Positions 17,974-26,834 are shown, counted from the stretch's first letter. The stretch is DNA of 64,000 nucleotides from Aerococcus sp. (GCA_030528155.1 JAUMZL010000010.1:1-64000), one strand, 5' to 3'. A program made the numbers and translations. The notes: generated from the letters alone by a model not told the origin.

Positions 17974-18828
17974 TTAATTTGATTGTTTGAGTTGGCGAAC
18001 AAATGTCGATAAGTCGCCGAGCGATGTTTCAAAGTCAATCCCGTCCATTAACACATTAGGGTTAGACAGCGAGGAGTCGATCATGTTAGGCAATGTCCTT
18101 ACCGCCAGCTCGGTCGCTGCTTTCAACGATGCCCCATTGACATGCGCCCCTACGGCAATGCTGCCAAAGATGTCGCCTGTGCCATGGAAGCCACCACCTA
18201 CCAAACGATCCTGAATCAATCCCGATTCGTCTGTGAGGTGATCATAGTAGTAAGCGCCTGTGTGGCCCTCGTCATCTAATCCTGCCCCAGTCAAAATCAG
18301 AGATTGCTTCTGTGCTTTAGCTACCCTCACTAAGTCATCGACTTGTTTCAGGCCAGCAATGCCTTCCTGGTAGGGTAATCCGTAGATAAAGGCTGCCTCT
18401 GTCTGATTAGGCATGATCACATCAGCCATGTCGCAGAGCGCACGCATTTCTTTGGCATAGCTCTCATCAAAAGCTGGATAGAATGTTCCATTATCCGCCA
18501 TAACGGGATCCAAATAGAACTTCCCATCTTCAGTTAATAAATCAGGAATCGTCTCTTTTAAGTAGTGAATCTGTTTGGCACTGCCAAGATACCCCACATA
18601 AATGGCATCAAATTTCATCCCAAATGACTGCCAATGGTTGACAATTTTAGGCATTTCATCACTTAAATCGAGTACTGTATAATTCTTGAAACCGGCCGTG
18701 TGCGTGGACAGCAGAGCGGTCGGGAGTAATATTCCCGAAAGTTCCATGCTACTAATGATGGGTAGTGCCACGGTAGTTGAGCACTTACCATAACAAGAAA
18801 TATCATGAACGATGAGTACTTTTTTCAA
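17974..18828 (-). CDS. Pyridoxal/pyridoxamine kinase, PfkB-like (PdxK/PdxY type)
   Basis: 284 residues of the ribokinase-like superfamily. The start VLIVHDISCYGKCSTTVALPI, VLPTALLSTHT-like stretch (ILLPTALLSTHTAGF), YLDPVMADNG, VIMPNQTEA and the anion-hole motif GGGFHGTGDIF with its catalytic Asp fit the pyridoxal kinase (PdxY/PdxK) branch, which phosphorylates vitamin B6 vitamers to make PLP. It lies between ridA and the regulator gene, so PLP salvage would be raised together with removal of PLP-enzyme by-products. The exact vitamer preference cannot be read from the sequence. Confidence 0.88.
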   Translation of the reverse strand: MKKVLIVHDISCYGKCSTTVALPIISSMELSGILLPTALLSTHTAGFKNYTVLDLSDEMPKIVNHWQSFGMKFDAIYVGYLGSAKQIHYLKETIPDLLTEDGKFYLDPVMADNGTFYPAFDESYAKEMRALCDMADVIMPNQTEAAFIYGLPYQEGIAGLKQVDDLVRVAKAQKQSLILTGAGLDDEGHTGAYYYDHLTDESGLIQDRLVGGGFHGTGDIFGSIAVGAHVNGASLKAATELAVRTLPNMIDSSLSNPNVLMDGIDFETSLGDLSTFVRQLKQSN

Positions 18829-18857
18829 AAAGAAAGACTCCTTTCCACATCCCTTAT

Positions 18858-19559
18858 TCAGGCGTTTTCCACTTTATCCTGTTTCTCTTGGACAATTTCA
18901 TTGAGGTAGCGATAAACCGTTGGCTCTGAAACCGTCAAGAATTCCGCTACTTTGGGGATAGCCCCCTTCATATTGAAGATGCCACGCGCTTTCAATTTGC
19001 GCATGATCGCCATCTTCTCTGCTTTGGTGAGCGAATACCCAGATTCCAAGCGCTCCAGATCGCTGACTTCACCCACGGAATCACGGATCACTTCACTCAT
19101 ATCGCTCGACAAGACTTCAATTGCCGCATTGGATGATGAAGATTCCTGTGAGAAATAATCCACCACTGTCTGCGATCCACCCGGCATCATCCGCAGCAGA
19201 TCGCATAATTTATCGATAAACTGCGATTGATCCGCGTTGATACACAACAACCCCAATAGCTCATCGCCGTCCTTGATATAGAACGTCGATCCATAGACTT
19301 CATGTCCTGGTTTCGCTAATACTTTGTAGTGAATATCATAATCGTTGTACAGATAGTCGCGACTCTGAATGCGATCTAACGCATAACTCGTTAGCGGTGA
19401 ATCCACGGTTCGCCCACTGATGTATCCATTCACAATTTCCTCAATGTGTGCCCCTTCATCATCATCAATCACATGTAAAACCACTTCATAATTCGGTCCT
19501 AGCGTCTTACCCAAAAATCGCGTTAGGCTTTTATACGTTTCAATGATTTGTTGATTCAT
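18858..19559 (-). CDS. YheO-like transcriptional regulator (PAS_6 plus HTH_22)
   Basis: 233 residues from the ATG at 19559, preceded by GGTGGGG; a GTG at 19571 is less likely. The N-terminal half (about 1-115: SLTRFLGKTLGPNYEVVLHVID, then GSTFYIKDGDELLGLLCIN) is the YheO-type PAS domain. The C-terminal part (about 170-225) is a helix-turn-helix with the motif IPKVAEFLTVSEPTVYRYLNEI. Relatives include DauR, a regulator of D-arginine catabolism, so control of D-amino-acid genes is plausible. Likely targets are its own unit (kinase, ridA) and the adjacent dsdA unit. Ligand unknown. Confidence 0.85.
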   Translation of the reverse strand: MNQQIIETYKSLTRFLGKTLGPNYEVVLHVIDDDEGAHIEEIVNGYISGRTVDSPLTSYALDRIQSRDYLYNDYDIHYKVLAKPGHEVYGSTFYIKDGDELLGLLCINADQSQFIDKLCDLLRMMPGGSQTVVDYFSQESSSSNAAIEVLSSDMSEVIRDSVGEVSDLERLESGYSLTKAEKMAIMRKLKARGIFNMKGAIPKVAEFLTVSEPTVYRYLNEIVQEKQDKVENA

Positions 19560-19604
19560 TTTTTGCCCCACCCTATGTTTTGATTTTGAATGATTCTTTT
19601 CTTA

Positions 19605-19634
19605 TTTATAGTGAATGGCTTTTCATTCATTATA
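19605..19634 (-). promoter_or_regulatory. Probable promoter and operator of the YheO-like regulator
   Basis: An inverted repeat TGAATG-N6-CATTCA lies at 19612-19629. On the minus strand TATAAT is at 19629-19634 and TATAAA at 19605-19610, so the repeat overlaps either the start region or the -10. A related palindrome GAATGATTC is at 19588-19596. Position suggests autoregulation. Confidence 0.4.
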
Positions 19635-19750
19635 TCATGTGTTCACTGCGATTTTTGACCATTTTTCAGTGATTTTTTTGCAGGTACCTCCTGGACATGT
19701 TTACTCGCTATCATTTTTGCATCAAGACCCCAACTTATGTGCGCTCTTAA

Positions 19751-19800
19751 TAAAAAAACAACCCGCTTCCCTAGTGTGTTAGCAAAACGAGTTGTTTTCT
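19751..19800 (-). terminator. Terminator after dsdA
   Basis: On the minus strand AAAACAACTCG pairs with CGGGTTGTTTT and is followed by TTTATT. The loop is long (about 22 nt). It separates the dsdA unit from the regulator unit. Confidence 0.65.
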
Positions 19801-19892
19801 GAGTGCTATCGTTTCCCGTAGTGTGTGTGCGTTCACGAGTCGACACTCACTTGCCTAAAGGTGATAACAGCCCCTGTGACTGATAGGAATGA

Positions 19893-21233
19893 TTATTCCA
19901 CTCCTAATTCGTAGAACGCTTGCTTGTCAGCTTCTGGCACCATGCTACCGCCCGTTGCCCAGGCAATGTGCGTAATGTTTTCTGCTTTAGCTGCAATACC
20001 GGTTTGTTCCAAGTATTTCTTGCCTGCTTCACTACCAAAGAGTTTAGCTGGACCTGGCAAGCCAGCAACTGCTGCTGGTTCAAGCGGAATATTTTCTGTG
20101 TCCACTAAACGCGTAAGGGTCTTGGTGGCTTCGTTTTCTTCAACCGTGTAACCCCCATTGAAGAAGTTTTCCATAACGATAGAAACGAAGTTCGATGTCC
20201 GTGGTACAGCCAACCCGTCCATTACGGTCTTTCCATCAATGCCGAAGTCGTAAACAGAAACTTTGGAGTATTCTTCTGTCAACAGACCTAACATCAAGGA
20301 TGGCACGTGCGTTGGTTCAGCAAAGAAGGCATGAACGTTGTCACCAAAAGCATGTTTCAGCCCTAAGGTGATTCCTCCTGGAGAGCCCCCAACACCACAT
20401 GGCAGGTAAACAAAGAGCGGATGATCTTCATCAACAACAACACCCGCTTCGGTAAGTTGTTTCTTCAAACGGCTTGCTGCAGTCGTGTACCCCAAGAAGA
20501 GGTATTTAGAGTTTTCGTCATCAACGAAGTAAGATGCTGGGTCTTCTTCGGCAGCTTTGCGGCCGGCAGCCACTGCTTCGGTGAAGTTGGTGTCATGTTC
20601 AATAACGTGAACACCATTACCACGCAAGTAGTCTTTCTTCCATTGTTTAGCTTCCGTAGACATATGAACGATGGCAGTGAAACCTAATTTAGCAGCCATC
20701 ACCCCAACAGAGATCCCCAAGTTACCGGTCGTAGCAACGACTACTTTTTGGTTGGAGAAGAAGTCTTGGAATTCTTTAGAACTGAACTTGGAGTAGTCAT
20801 CATTGAATCCACTCAATAAGCCGTTTTCCAATGCCACTTTTTCAGCATGAACGAGCACTTCATAGATTGCCCCACGCGCTTTGATTGTTGCGGAAATTGG
20901 CAATAAGTCATCACGTTTGAGGTAAAGCGTCCCTGGAATATCCAAACCATAGCGTTCAGCTTCATCTGCTTGGAATTTTTCAATCTTGGTGATTGGTGAT
21001 TCAATCAACCCGTCGAGCTCTACAGTGTCATCGAAGTTTTCCTTGATGAAAGGACGGAAGCGGTCTAACCGTTCTTCGGCATCCTTAATGTCAAGATAGT
21101 TATAAGGCACTTTGTCCTTTACTTCTTGGAACTTGCCTCGTTTATCATTGATCCAAAATACAGGTTTCAAATCAACAACATCTTGAATGACAGGGTTACT
21201 GTCAATGTATTTCTGTACATCGATTTCTGACAT
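19893..21233 (-). CDS. dsdA: D-serine ammonia-lyase (D-serine dehydratase)
   Basis: 446 residues from the ATG at 21233 (AAGGAGAG 9 nt upstream; the GTG at 21239 is too near). Fold-type II PLP enzyme: the Schiff-base lysine is K118 in SATIKARGA, the same number as in E. coli DsdA; the phosphate-binding loop is CGVGGSPGG; ATTGNLGISVG is the substrate loop. It converts D-serine to pyruvate and ammonia via 2-aminoacrylate. It is transcribed after a PfoR/EIIC-like membrane protein gene, replacing the DsdX permease of enterobacteria. Next to it are a PLP kinase and RidA. Together they form a self-sufficient D-serine catabolic module. Confidence 0.95.
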   Translation of the reverse strand: MSEIDVQKYIDSNPVIQDVVDLKPVFWINDKRGKFQEVKDKVPYNYLDIKDAEERLDRFRPFIKENFDDTVELDGLIESPITKIEKFQADEAERYGLDIPGTLYLKRDDLLPISATIKARGAIYEVLVHAEKVALENGLLSGFNDDYSKFSSKEFQDFFSNQKVVVATTGNLGISVGVMAAKLGFTAIVHMSTEAKQWKKDYLRGNGVHVIEHDTNFTEAVAAGRKAAEEDPASYFVDDENSKYLFLGYTTAASRLKKQLTEAGVVVDEDHPLFVYLPCGVGGSPGGITLGLKHAFGDNVHAFFAEPTHVPSLMLGLLTEEYSKVSVYDFGIDGKTVMDGLAVPRTSNFVSIVMENFFNGGYTVEENEATKTLTRLVDTENIPLEPAAVAGLPGPAKLFGSEAGKKYLEQTGIAAKAENITHIAWATGGSMVPEADKQAFYELGVE

Positions 21234-21312
21234 TGTCACTAACTCTCCTTTATTAAAGAATTTTTATAAAACAATTTATAAACTTAATTCATTTTGGCCT
21301 AACCTTGAAGGA

Positions 21313-22371
21313 TTATGAGGCCTGTTCAGTGGCTACGCGACTAGCTTGTTTTGACTCAGCTTTTTGTAAATCATCAGCCGTTGTGATCTTACGTCCCTTG
21401 AACAAGAGTGAGAAGACAAACCCAACGACTACAGCGATGAGCACACAGCCCACTGCAGCAATAACAACGCGCATAGCTGGATTATAAGCGAACATAACAG
21501 CTAACCCGGCAAATGGGGTAGCCGTACTGGAGGCAAAGTTTTGTAAGCCGAGCATCGCAATAAAGATACCGCACAACGCGCCCTCTACAAAGTTTGCTCC
21601 ATAAATAATAATAGGGTTTGCTGAGATTAAGTCAACCTGTGTTTTCGGCTCAATGAAGACTGCCAGCGTTTCTCGCTGCGTCCCAAATTTTAACCGATCA
21701 AACAGTACCATATTCAACCAAGAAGATCCCCAGATTGCCATCGTCGTGACTCCCATTGGCGCTGCCACTAAACCGAGCATTGCCGAGATTGCCATCGAAC
21801 TGATTGGCGAAGAACCAACCACCGCCATAATCCCACCGATCACAGCGCCCATGACAACGGGGTTACTCTGAGCGGATGCGGTAATCGTGTTCCCAATCTG
21901 TTGTAATGTGGCTTCCACAACTGGTTCACTGAGCATGCCCAAGAACCGAGCGAGCGGCGCAACAATGATAATCATAGATAAGAGATCCAGACCGGCTGGT
22001 AATTTGTTTTGCAAGTATTTAATCACGAAACCACAGAGATAACCGACAACGAGTCCAGGGATAATCCCCATCCCATAAACGGCGGCCCCACAGAGCATTG
22101 CATAGCCTGGTGTGGCACCAATCGCCATCGCAACCAGCGCGGCAGTAGCGGCTCCACCCATGGAACCAGCAGCATCCCCAATTGTCGTGAGGAAATCAAT
22201 TCCAAAAACATTACCAGCAAACGATGAGAGAAAGGCCTCCACTAATAACGTTGCACAAGCAGCATCAGCAAAGCCACCCATCGCTTTTGCACCATAAGGA
22301 GCCTTGTAGGTGAATAAGGTGAATAAGGCTAAAACTATCACGAGCAAGCCGACACCAAATAGTAAATCCAT
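21313..22371 (-). CDS. PfoR/PTS EIIC_2-like membrane protein, candidate D-serine transporter
   Basis: 352 residues with about nine to ten hydrophobic segments rich in Gly and Ala (LLVIVLALFTLFTY, AALVAMAIGATPGYAMLCGA, VVMGAVIGGIMAVVGSSPIS). The pattern matches the PfoR family, membrane proteins akin to PTS EIIC domains but with no EIIA or EIIB part and no phosphorylated Cys or His domain. Function in the family is poorly known. Position 80 nt before dsdA in the same transcript, under a strong promoter with a cre site, suggests uptake of D-serine or a related substrate; that is inference. Confidence 0.75.
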   Translation of the reverse strand: MDLLFGVGLLVIVLALFTLFTYKAPYGAKAMGGFADAACATLLVEAFLSSFAGNVFGIDFLTTIGDAAGSMGGAATAALVAMAIGATPGYAMLCGAAVYGMGIIPGLVVGYLCGFVIKYLQNKLPAGLDLLSMIIIVAPLARFLGMLSEPVVEATLQQIGNTITASAQSNPVVMGAVIGGIMAVVGSSPISSMAISAMLGLVAAPMGVTTMAIWGSSWLNMVLFDRLKFGTQRETLAVFIEPKTQVDLISANPIIIYGANFVEGALCGIFIAMLGLQNFASSTATPFAGLAVMFAYNPAMRVVIAAVGCVLIAVVVGFVFSLLFKGRKITTADDLQKAESKQASRVATEQAS

Positions 22372-22408
22372 CCAAAAACCTCCATGTGAGATCAGCTAAT
22401 ATCAATAC

Positions 22409-22494
22409 TTATCAATTGATAATTTTTTATCAGAACCACGATTCAATTATTAGTATAAAAGCGCTATCACACTTTGTCAATAATTTTTTATCAG
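22409..22494 (-). promoter_or_regulatory. Promoter of the EIIC-dsdA unit with cre site and TGATAA palindromes
   Basis: Minus strand: TTGACA (22475-22480), 17 nt, TATACT (22452-22457), a near-consensus promoter. The spacer holds TGATAGCGCTTTTA (22456-22469), one mismatch from a CcpA cre. TGATAA-N4-TTATCA lies at 22417-22432, next to the perfect palindrome TTATCAATTGATAA (22409-22422), and an imperfect copy overlaps the -35 (22478-22493). The 15-nt segment at 22419-22433 recurs exactly at 22480-22494. The rest of 22500-22930 shows nothing I can support. Confidence 0.7.
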
Positions 22495-22934
22495 GTTTTG
22501 TGCTTTTTATATCCTTTTCGGAGGCTATAATGGTTGGATTTGATAACTTATTCTCACGGCGAGCAAAAGAACGAGTTGGCGATAAATCCCTTACCTAACG
22601 CCTTTATGATACTCTTTTCTCCCCTTATTGTGCAAGTCTGCGCAATAATAAACTTTTATTCTTGAGATAAAATAAAAATTTATTATTTTAACCAAAAAAG
22701 CGCTTACTAACAGGCGAAAGGCCACGAAAAAGTCGTGAAAAAGCAATCGATAATAAAATAAAGGCGCGACACAGATTAAAAGAATTAAGAATAGCATTAT
22801 TTCTAAAAAATAATAGTATCCACTAAAAGCTACGAGCACTAAAGAACGTCAAACCCGTATGGAGACTGGTATCGGTAATCCGCCATTCAAAAATTAGCGT
22901 TTAGTCCCATGAATAAACCGACTAATTTTGATAC

Positions 22935-22968
22935 AAAAAACGCCCCTAGGCAGTCCTAGAGGCATTTT
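22935..22968 (-). terminator. Terminator after the C69 dipeptidase gene
   Basis: AAAATGCCTCTAGG, loop ACTG, CCTAGGGGCGTTTT and more T on the minus strand. Confidence 0.8.
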
Positions 22969-22982
22969 GATCCTCCTCTAAA

Positions 22983-24458
22983 TTAGAGGTTTGGATCCAT
23001 CTTAAATGTTAGTTTGGATAATTCGGTACCGCGCGTCATCAGTTCAAACAGAAAATCACGCGTCTTCTTGTTGTAGTATTCTGCAATCTCGTGGTTAACC
23101 TCCGTGAGGTAAGCGGTCAATTCTTCACCAGACAAAGTCGCCGCCTTTTCATCAACAGCCGCAATCTTGCGGTGTGCCCATTCATTGAGATCTTTTTGGT
23201 AAGCCAAGTCATCTTCAATAAACTCCGCATAATGACTCTCAACCACCATTGCGAGAGCTTCATGAAGCCAATAAGCTGAATCGAGATCCATCTTCGGTGT
23301 GAAGTTGCTATAAGAATCATCAATAGCATTCACGTTGGTGTAGAACGGTACGTGTGGGTTGAAGGTTGGCACCCCAAAACTCAACCATTGGATGGCTTCT
23401 TTACCTGGACGAGCCTGTAAAATATGCGAGTTTGCCGTCCGTGACAAAGAGATCGAGCGGTAGGTCTTGCGGTCATGCTCACTGCCATTGCCTAGTGGGT
23501 CATATGGCGTTTCATTGTAGTGAGATTTCAACACATATTGAATATCCTCAACAGAAATCAAGCGACTTGCTTTTCTGATAAATGGCAACTCTGCGGATTC
23601 TGGATCCTGTGTTTGATCCTCGGGGTTCAGATAACGTTGCGCAAACCATACCCGTGGCGTGTTGTAGTGATGGTCTTTTTCAGTATCCGTCCCGAAAATA
23701 TGCCGGAAGTTCCAACGATCACGATCTGGATTCAAATGATGCGTTTCTACGAACTCTTGGATCCCCTCTGCCCACTGATAGTTCTCAGGATCATCGAAAT
23801 CAATATCTTGAATAGCCACTTGGTTAGCCGCTACTGCATAGCAATCATCCGGAATGCGAACAGCAACCCATTGATGGCCCGTCACAATTTCCATATACCA
23901 TACTTCGTCTTTGTCGTTGAATTGGATACCGTTTCCTTCAGCCGAGCCATATTTCTTGATCAATTCACCGAGGAAAGCGACACCTTGGCGTGCACTCGTT
24001 ACGTATGGGAGGAGTAACGTACCCAATGAGTCTTCTGCAATCCCATCTTTTAGATAAGGATCGTAGGCGAGTACGCGTTCGTTCCCGTACACACTCTCAG
24101 TTGCCGAAACTCCAACGTTCAATTCGTTGAAGCCATCTTCATCGTTGATCCCATCGTGGTTGTGGCAAAGACAACCTGTTTCAGAAGAACGATAGTCTTT
24201 ACCATCATTTTGTGCGGGATAAACGTTTGGCGTTGCGGTGTAGCGCATCGCACGCTCTGGGAGTTCGACTTTTAATCCATTATACAATGACACATACGTC
24301 CGATCGGTGTTGACTTTTGCGGGACGAACAATTGCTCGTTTCGCATAAATCGCATTCAACCGGTCCTCGTTACGCGAAATGTAGGTAGCCCCATCAATAG
24401 AGGCTTTTTTTCCTACCATCATTGACGTACATGCAGACGCTTCAAATTTATCCATCAT
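22983..24458 (-). CDS. C69-family dipeptidase (PepD-like)
   Basis: 491 residues. The N-terminal Cys in ASACTSMMVGKKAS (C9) is the nucleophile of this Ntn-hydrolase family, exposed after removal of a short N-terminal piece; SRNEDR, a conserved early motif, and NELNVGVSATES follow. Members such as PepD/PepDA of lactobacilli and streptococci split a wide range of dipeptides. There is no secretion signal. The gene follows an OPT oligopeptide transporter and a PqqD-like gene, so imported peptides are the likely substrates. The start has GGAGG 8 nt upstream; a second ATG follows directly. Confidence 0.9.
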   Translation of the reverse strand: MMDKFEASACTSMMVGKKASIDGATYISRNEDRLNAIYAKRAIVRPAKVNTDRTYVSLYNGLKVELPERAMRYTATPNVYPAQNDGKDYRSSETGCLCHNHDGINDEDGFNELNVGVSATESVYGNERVLAYDPYLKDGIAEDSLGTLLLPYVTSARQGVAFLGELIKKYGSAEGNGIQFNDKDEVWYMEIVTGHQWVAVRIPDDCYAVAANQVAIQDIDFDDPENYQWAEGIQEFVETHHLNPDRDRWNFRHIFGTDTEKDHHYNTPRVWFAQRYLNPEDQTQDPESAELPFIRKASRLISVEDIQYVLKSHYNETPYDPLGNGSEHDRKTYRSISLSRTANSHILQARPGKEAIQWLSFGVPTFNPHVPFYTNVNAIDDSYSNFTPKMDLDSAYWLHEALAMVVESHYAEFIEDDLAYQKDLNEWAHRKIAAVDEKAATLSGEELTAYLTEVNHEIAEYYNKKTRDFLFELMTRGTELSKLTFKMDPNL

Positions 24459-24477
24459 AACAACTTCCTCCTGCCTC

Positions 24478-24831
24478 TTAGGCTTCGGTTAAACAAACCA
24501 CTAAATGTTCATCTTTTTCCAAGCGATTCAAATACAACAATAAGCGGGTCGTTAAATGAGTTTCTGTTTCTGGATAGGTGCGCACCAACTCCTCTGCAAT
24601 AGCCCAAACGGTACGGGTACCATCAATCAACTGGAACACCAAACTCCCGTACGCATCGAGAGTGAGCGTACTCTGTTCGGGAATTTTCCAGTGTAGCCAT
24701 TTTCTAACAAATTTTTGAATACGATGATCATGCTGGCGATGGATCGTCACTATCCCATTGCTAACTGTATAGTGCACGTCTGAACGCTTCGCATAGACCA
24801 TCTGTTTCAATGCTTGTTCGTCACTAGGCAT
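24478..24831 (-). CDS. PqqD-like protein (RRE-like fold)
   Basis: 117 residues. The C-terminal half (LTLDAYGSLVFQLIDGTRTVWAIAEELVRTYPE, written here as contiguous segments LTLDAYGSLVFQLIDG, TRTVWAIAEELV and the helix ending LLLYLNRLEKDEHL) has the PqqD pattern: two strands, a D-G-T/R-T-V turn, and a winged helical part. PqqD and RiPP recognition elements bind precursor peptides for modifying enzymes. No radical SAM enzyme or precursor is adjacent. It overlaps the OPT stop by 8 nt (ATGCCTAG) and ends 20 nt before the dipeptidase, so it belongs to that operon. A peptide-binding helper of the transporter or dipeptidase is a guess. Confidence 0.72.
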   Translation of the reverse strand: MPSDEQALKQMVYAKRSDVHYTVSNGIVTIHRQHDHRIQKFVRKWLHWKIPEQSTLTLDAYGSLVFQLIDGTRTVWAIAEELVRTYPETETHLTTRLLLYLNRLEKDEHLVVCLTEA

Positions 24832-26737
24832 TCTTACCAGACTTCTTCGCTTTTACGCTCAACAATGGTAAGAACATGGAAAGAATCAAGACGATTAATA
24901 GGACAATCGCTGCCCCATTTGATGCCAAAGCGCCCATTGGTACTTTGTCAGCCAAGACACCGGTCACATGTAAGATGATACCGATCAAACCAATGATGGA
25001 ACCCCCAGCGATAAGTCCCGAGGAGAGGGAGATCCCGTTTTGAACGCGTTCACCCAATACATCTTTGTCCTTGGTGACTACTTCTAATAACCAACGCACT
25101 CCAGACCCGATCAAAATAATCGAAGTCGTCGCAATCGGCAGATAGAATCCAATCGCGATCGTCATAATTGGTAAATCTAATAACCACAAAACAATCGCCA
25201 TCGCAATCCCTACAATAATCATGATCCATGGTAACTCACCGGACATGATCCCAGATGTTAGGGTGGCAATGAGGTTGGCTTGTGGCAAGCCAAATGGCGC
25301 CGCTGCCCCGGTAATGGCCAATTGCGGTTCCAAAATTTTAGTAATGCCGACTGTGACAACAACCCCGATCAAAGCCGCAATGGTGAAGTATTTCATCATT
25401 TCGTTGCGCGAACCATCGATCAAGTAGGTCACCTTCTGAGTCTGAGCGTAAGCCCCACCCACAGAAATAGCCGTAACAATGAAGACACCAAATAATAAGA
25501 GCAATGTCACATGTTCCGTGCTCTTCCAACCGAAGATCACGAAGACTAAGGTCATTACCACCAAGGAAGCAATCGTCATCCCGGATACCGGTGCGTTGGA
25601 GCAACCGATCGTTCCAGCAAAACGCGCATTCACGATAATGAACATCATCGATAATACCAAGGACAGTACCCCAGCCATAATCGTTAATAATAAGTTATGT
25701 GAGAATACAAAGCCGGCAACAAAGGTTAAAACAGCCGCACCTAAGAGTGCCATTGACCCTAAACGGCTACCGCTCTCTTCGCCTGATTTGCGGGCATTGA
25801 GCGTTTGTTTAACGGAAGTAATGATGACTGGAATCAATTTCAAAGCCCCAATCAAACCCCCGCACAGCATCATTCCAGCACCGATGTACTTGGTGTAGTT
25901 CCCACCGACTTGTTCTACTGTCATTTGATTCACAATGACCGAAGCATCACTCCACAATGTCACATTATCAGCAGCCAAATGGGTGAAGTAAGTCAATAAC
26001 GGCGTGATCGCAAAGTTAGCAAAGAAGGTCCCAATGAACATGGTCAAAGCCACTTTAGGTCCAACCACAAAACCAATCCCCGCTAACATTGGGTTAACCT
26101 CGCTAGCGAATTGCCATTGATAGCCCTCACTACCAACAAATTTCACCATGCTGTTGGCCCAGCCAAACACTTGGGTAGTTAGAGCGGTGATAATCCCACC
26201 AGAGCCGAAACCAAAGCCCATGAATTTCAGTGACTCGCCACCGTATTCACTACTGCTCAACGCTTCTGTAATGGCTTGGGATTCTGGGAAGGCTAATTTC
26301 CCATCCTCCTCCACAATCAGATAGTTTTCAACTAAGCTGGCAACCCCAACACTGAAGAGAGCTCCCAGTAAACCAACGATCAAGCCACTCCAGAAATTCA
26401 CTTTTTGACCAATAATAATGATCGCTGGCAATACATAAATCATCCCACTAGCGATAGATTCCCCACCACTAGACATCCCTTGAATCAGGTTTTTACCATA
26501 GAGGCCTTTAGATCTGGCAAAAACTTTTACCAATCCTGAACCAATAATGGCTCCGGGAATCCCAGCAGCAACGGTAAGTCCTGCCTTCATTCCGGAATAA
26601 GCGGTGCTGGCAGCGAAGACTACCGCGAGAACCGCACCGATCAACAGAATGGCGAGATTCCCTCCATGTTTACTTACATGGGCAGTGGGTGTACTGGTGT
26701 CACTGACTTTATCGTGACGATCAACACGACTACTCAT
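24824..26737 (-). CDS. OPT-family oligopeptide transporter
   Basis: 637 residues from the ATG at 26737 (AAAGGA about 11 nt upstream); a longer reading to 26803 has no support. About 14-16 membrane helices; motifs GMKAGLTVAAGIPGAIIGSG near the start, YVLPAIIIIGQ, and FPESQAITEAL match the bacterial OPT family. These are proton-coupled importers of small peptides. First gene of OPT-PqqD-like-C69, a peptide uptake and cleavage operon. A cre site lies upstream. Confidence 0.9.
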   Translation of the reverse strand: MSSRVDRHDKVSDTSTPTAHVSKHGGNLAILLIGAVLAVVFAASTAYSGMKAGLTVAAGIPGAIIGSGLVKVFARSKGLYGKNLIQGMSSGGESIASGMIYVLPAIIIIGQKVNFWSGLIVGLLGALFSVGVASLVENYLIVEEDGKLAFPESQAITEALSSSEYGGESLKFMGFGFGSGGIITALTTQVFGWANSMVKFVGSEGYQWQFASEVNPMLAGIGFVVGPKVALTMFIGTFFANFAITPLLTYFTHLAADNVTLWSDASVIVNQMTVEQVGGNYTKYIGAGMMLCGGLIGALKLIPVIITSVKQTLNARKSGEESGSRLGSMALLGAAVLTFVAGFVFSHNLLLTIMAGVLSLVLSMMFIIVNARFAGTIGCSNAPVSGMTIASLVVMTLVFVIFGWKSTEHVTLLLLFGVFIVTAISVGGAYAQTQKVTYLIDGSRNEMMKYFTIAALIGVVVTVGITKILEPQLAITGAAAPFGLPQANLIATLTSGIMSGELPWIMIIVGIAMAIVLWLLDLPIMTIAIGFYLPIATTSIILIGSGVRWLLEVVTKDKDVLGERVQNGISLSSGLIAGGSIIGLIGIILHVTGVLADKVPMGALASNGAAIVLLIVLILSMFLPLLSVKAKKSGKNA

Positions 26738-26820
26738 AATAATAATTCCTTTCTTTTCTGACAATTTAGCCCCTAAATCGGCCGACTCACCTCCTACACT
26801 CATCAGGGCTTAACTTAAAA

Positions 26821-26834
26821 TGTAAGCGTTTCCA
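26821..26834 (-). promoter_or_regulatory. CcpA cre site upstream of the OPT operon
   Basis: TGTAAGCGTTTCCA on the plus strand (TGGAAACGCTTACA on the minus strand) matches the cre consensus TGNAANCGNWNNCA at all fixed positions. It lies about 84 nt before the OPT start codon. I could not place the -35/-10 with certainty. Confidence 0.75.

Noticed and set aside
22591..22839. Hydrophobic 82-codon open frame on the minus strand in the gap before the C69 gene
   Set aside because: AT-rich sequence gives hydrophobic codons; no ribosome site, promoter or recognisable family.
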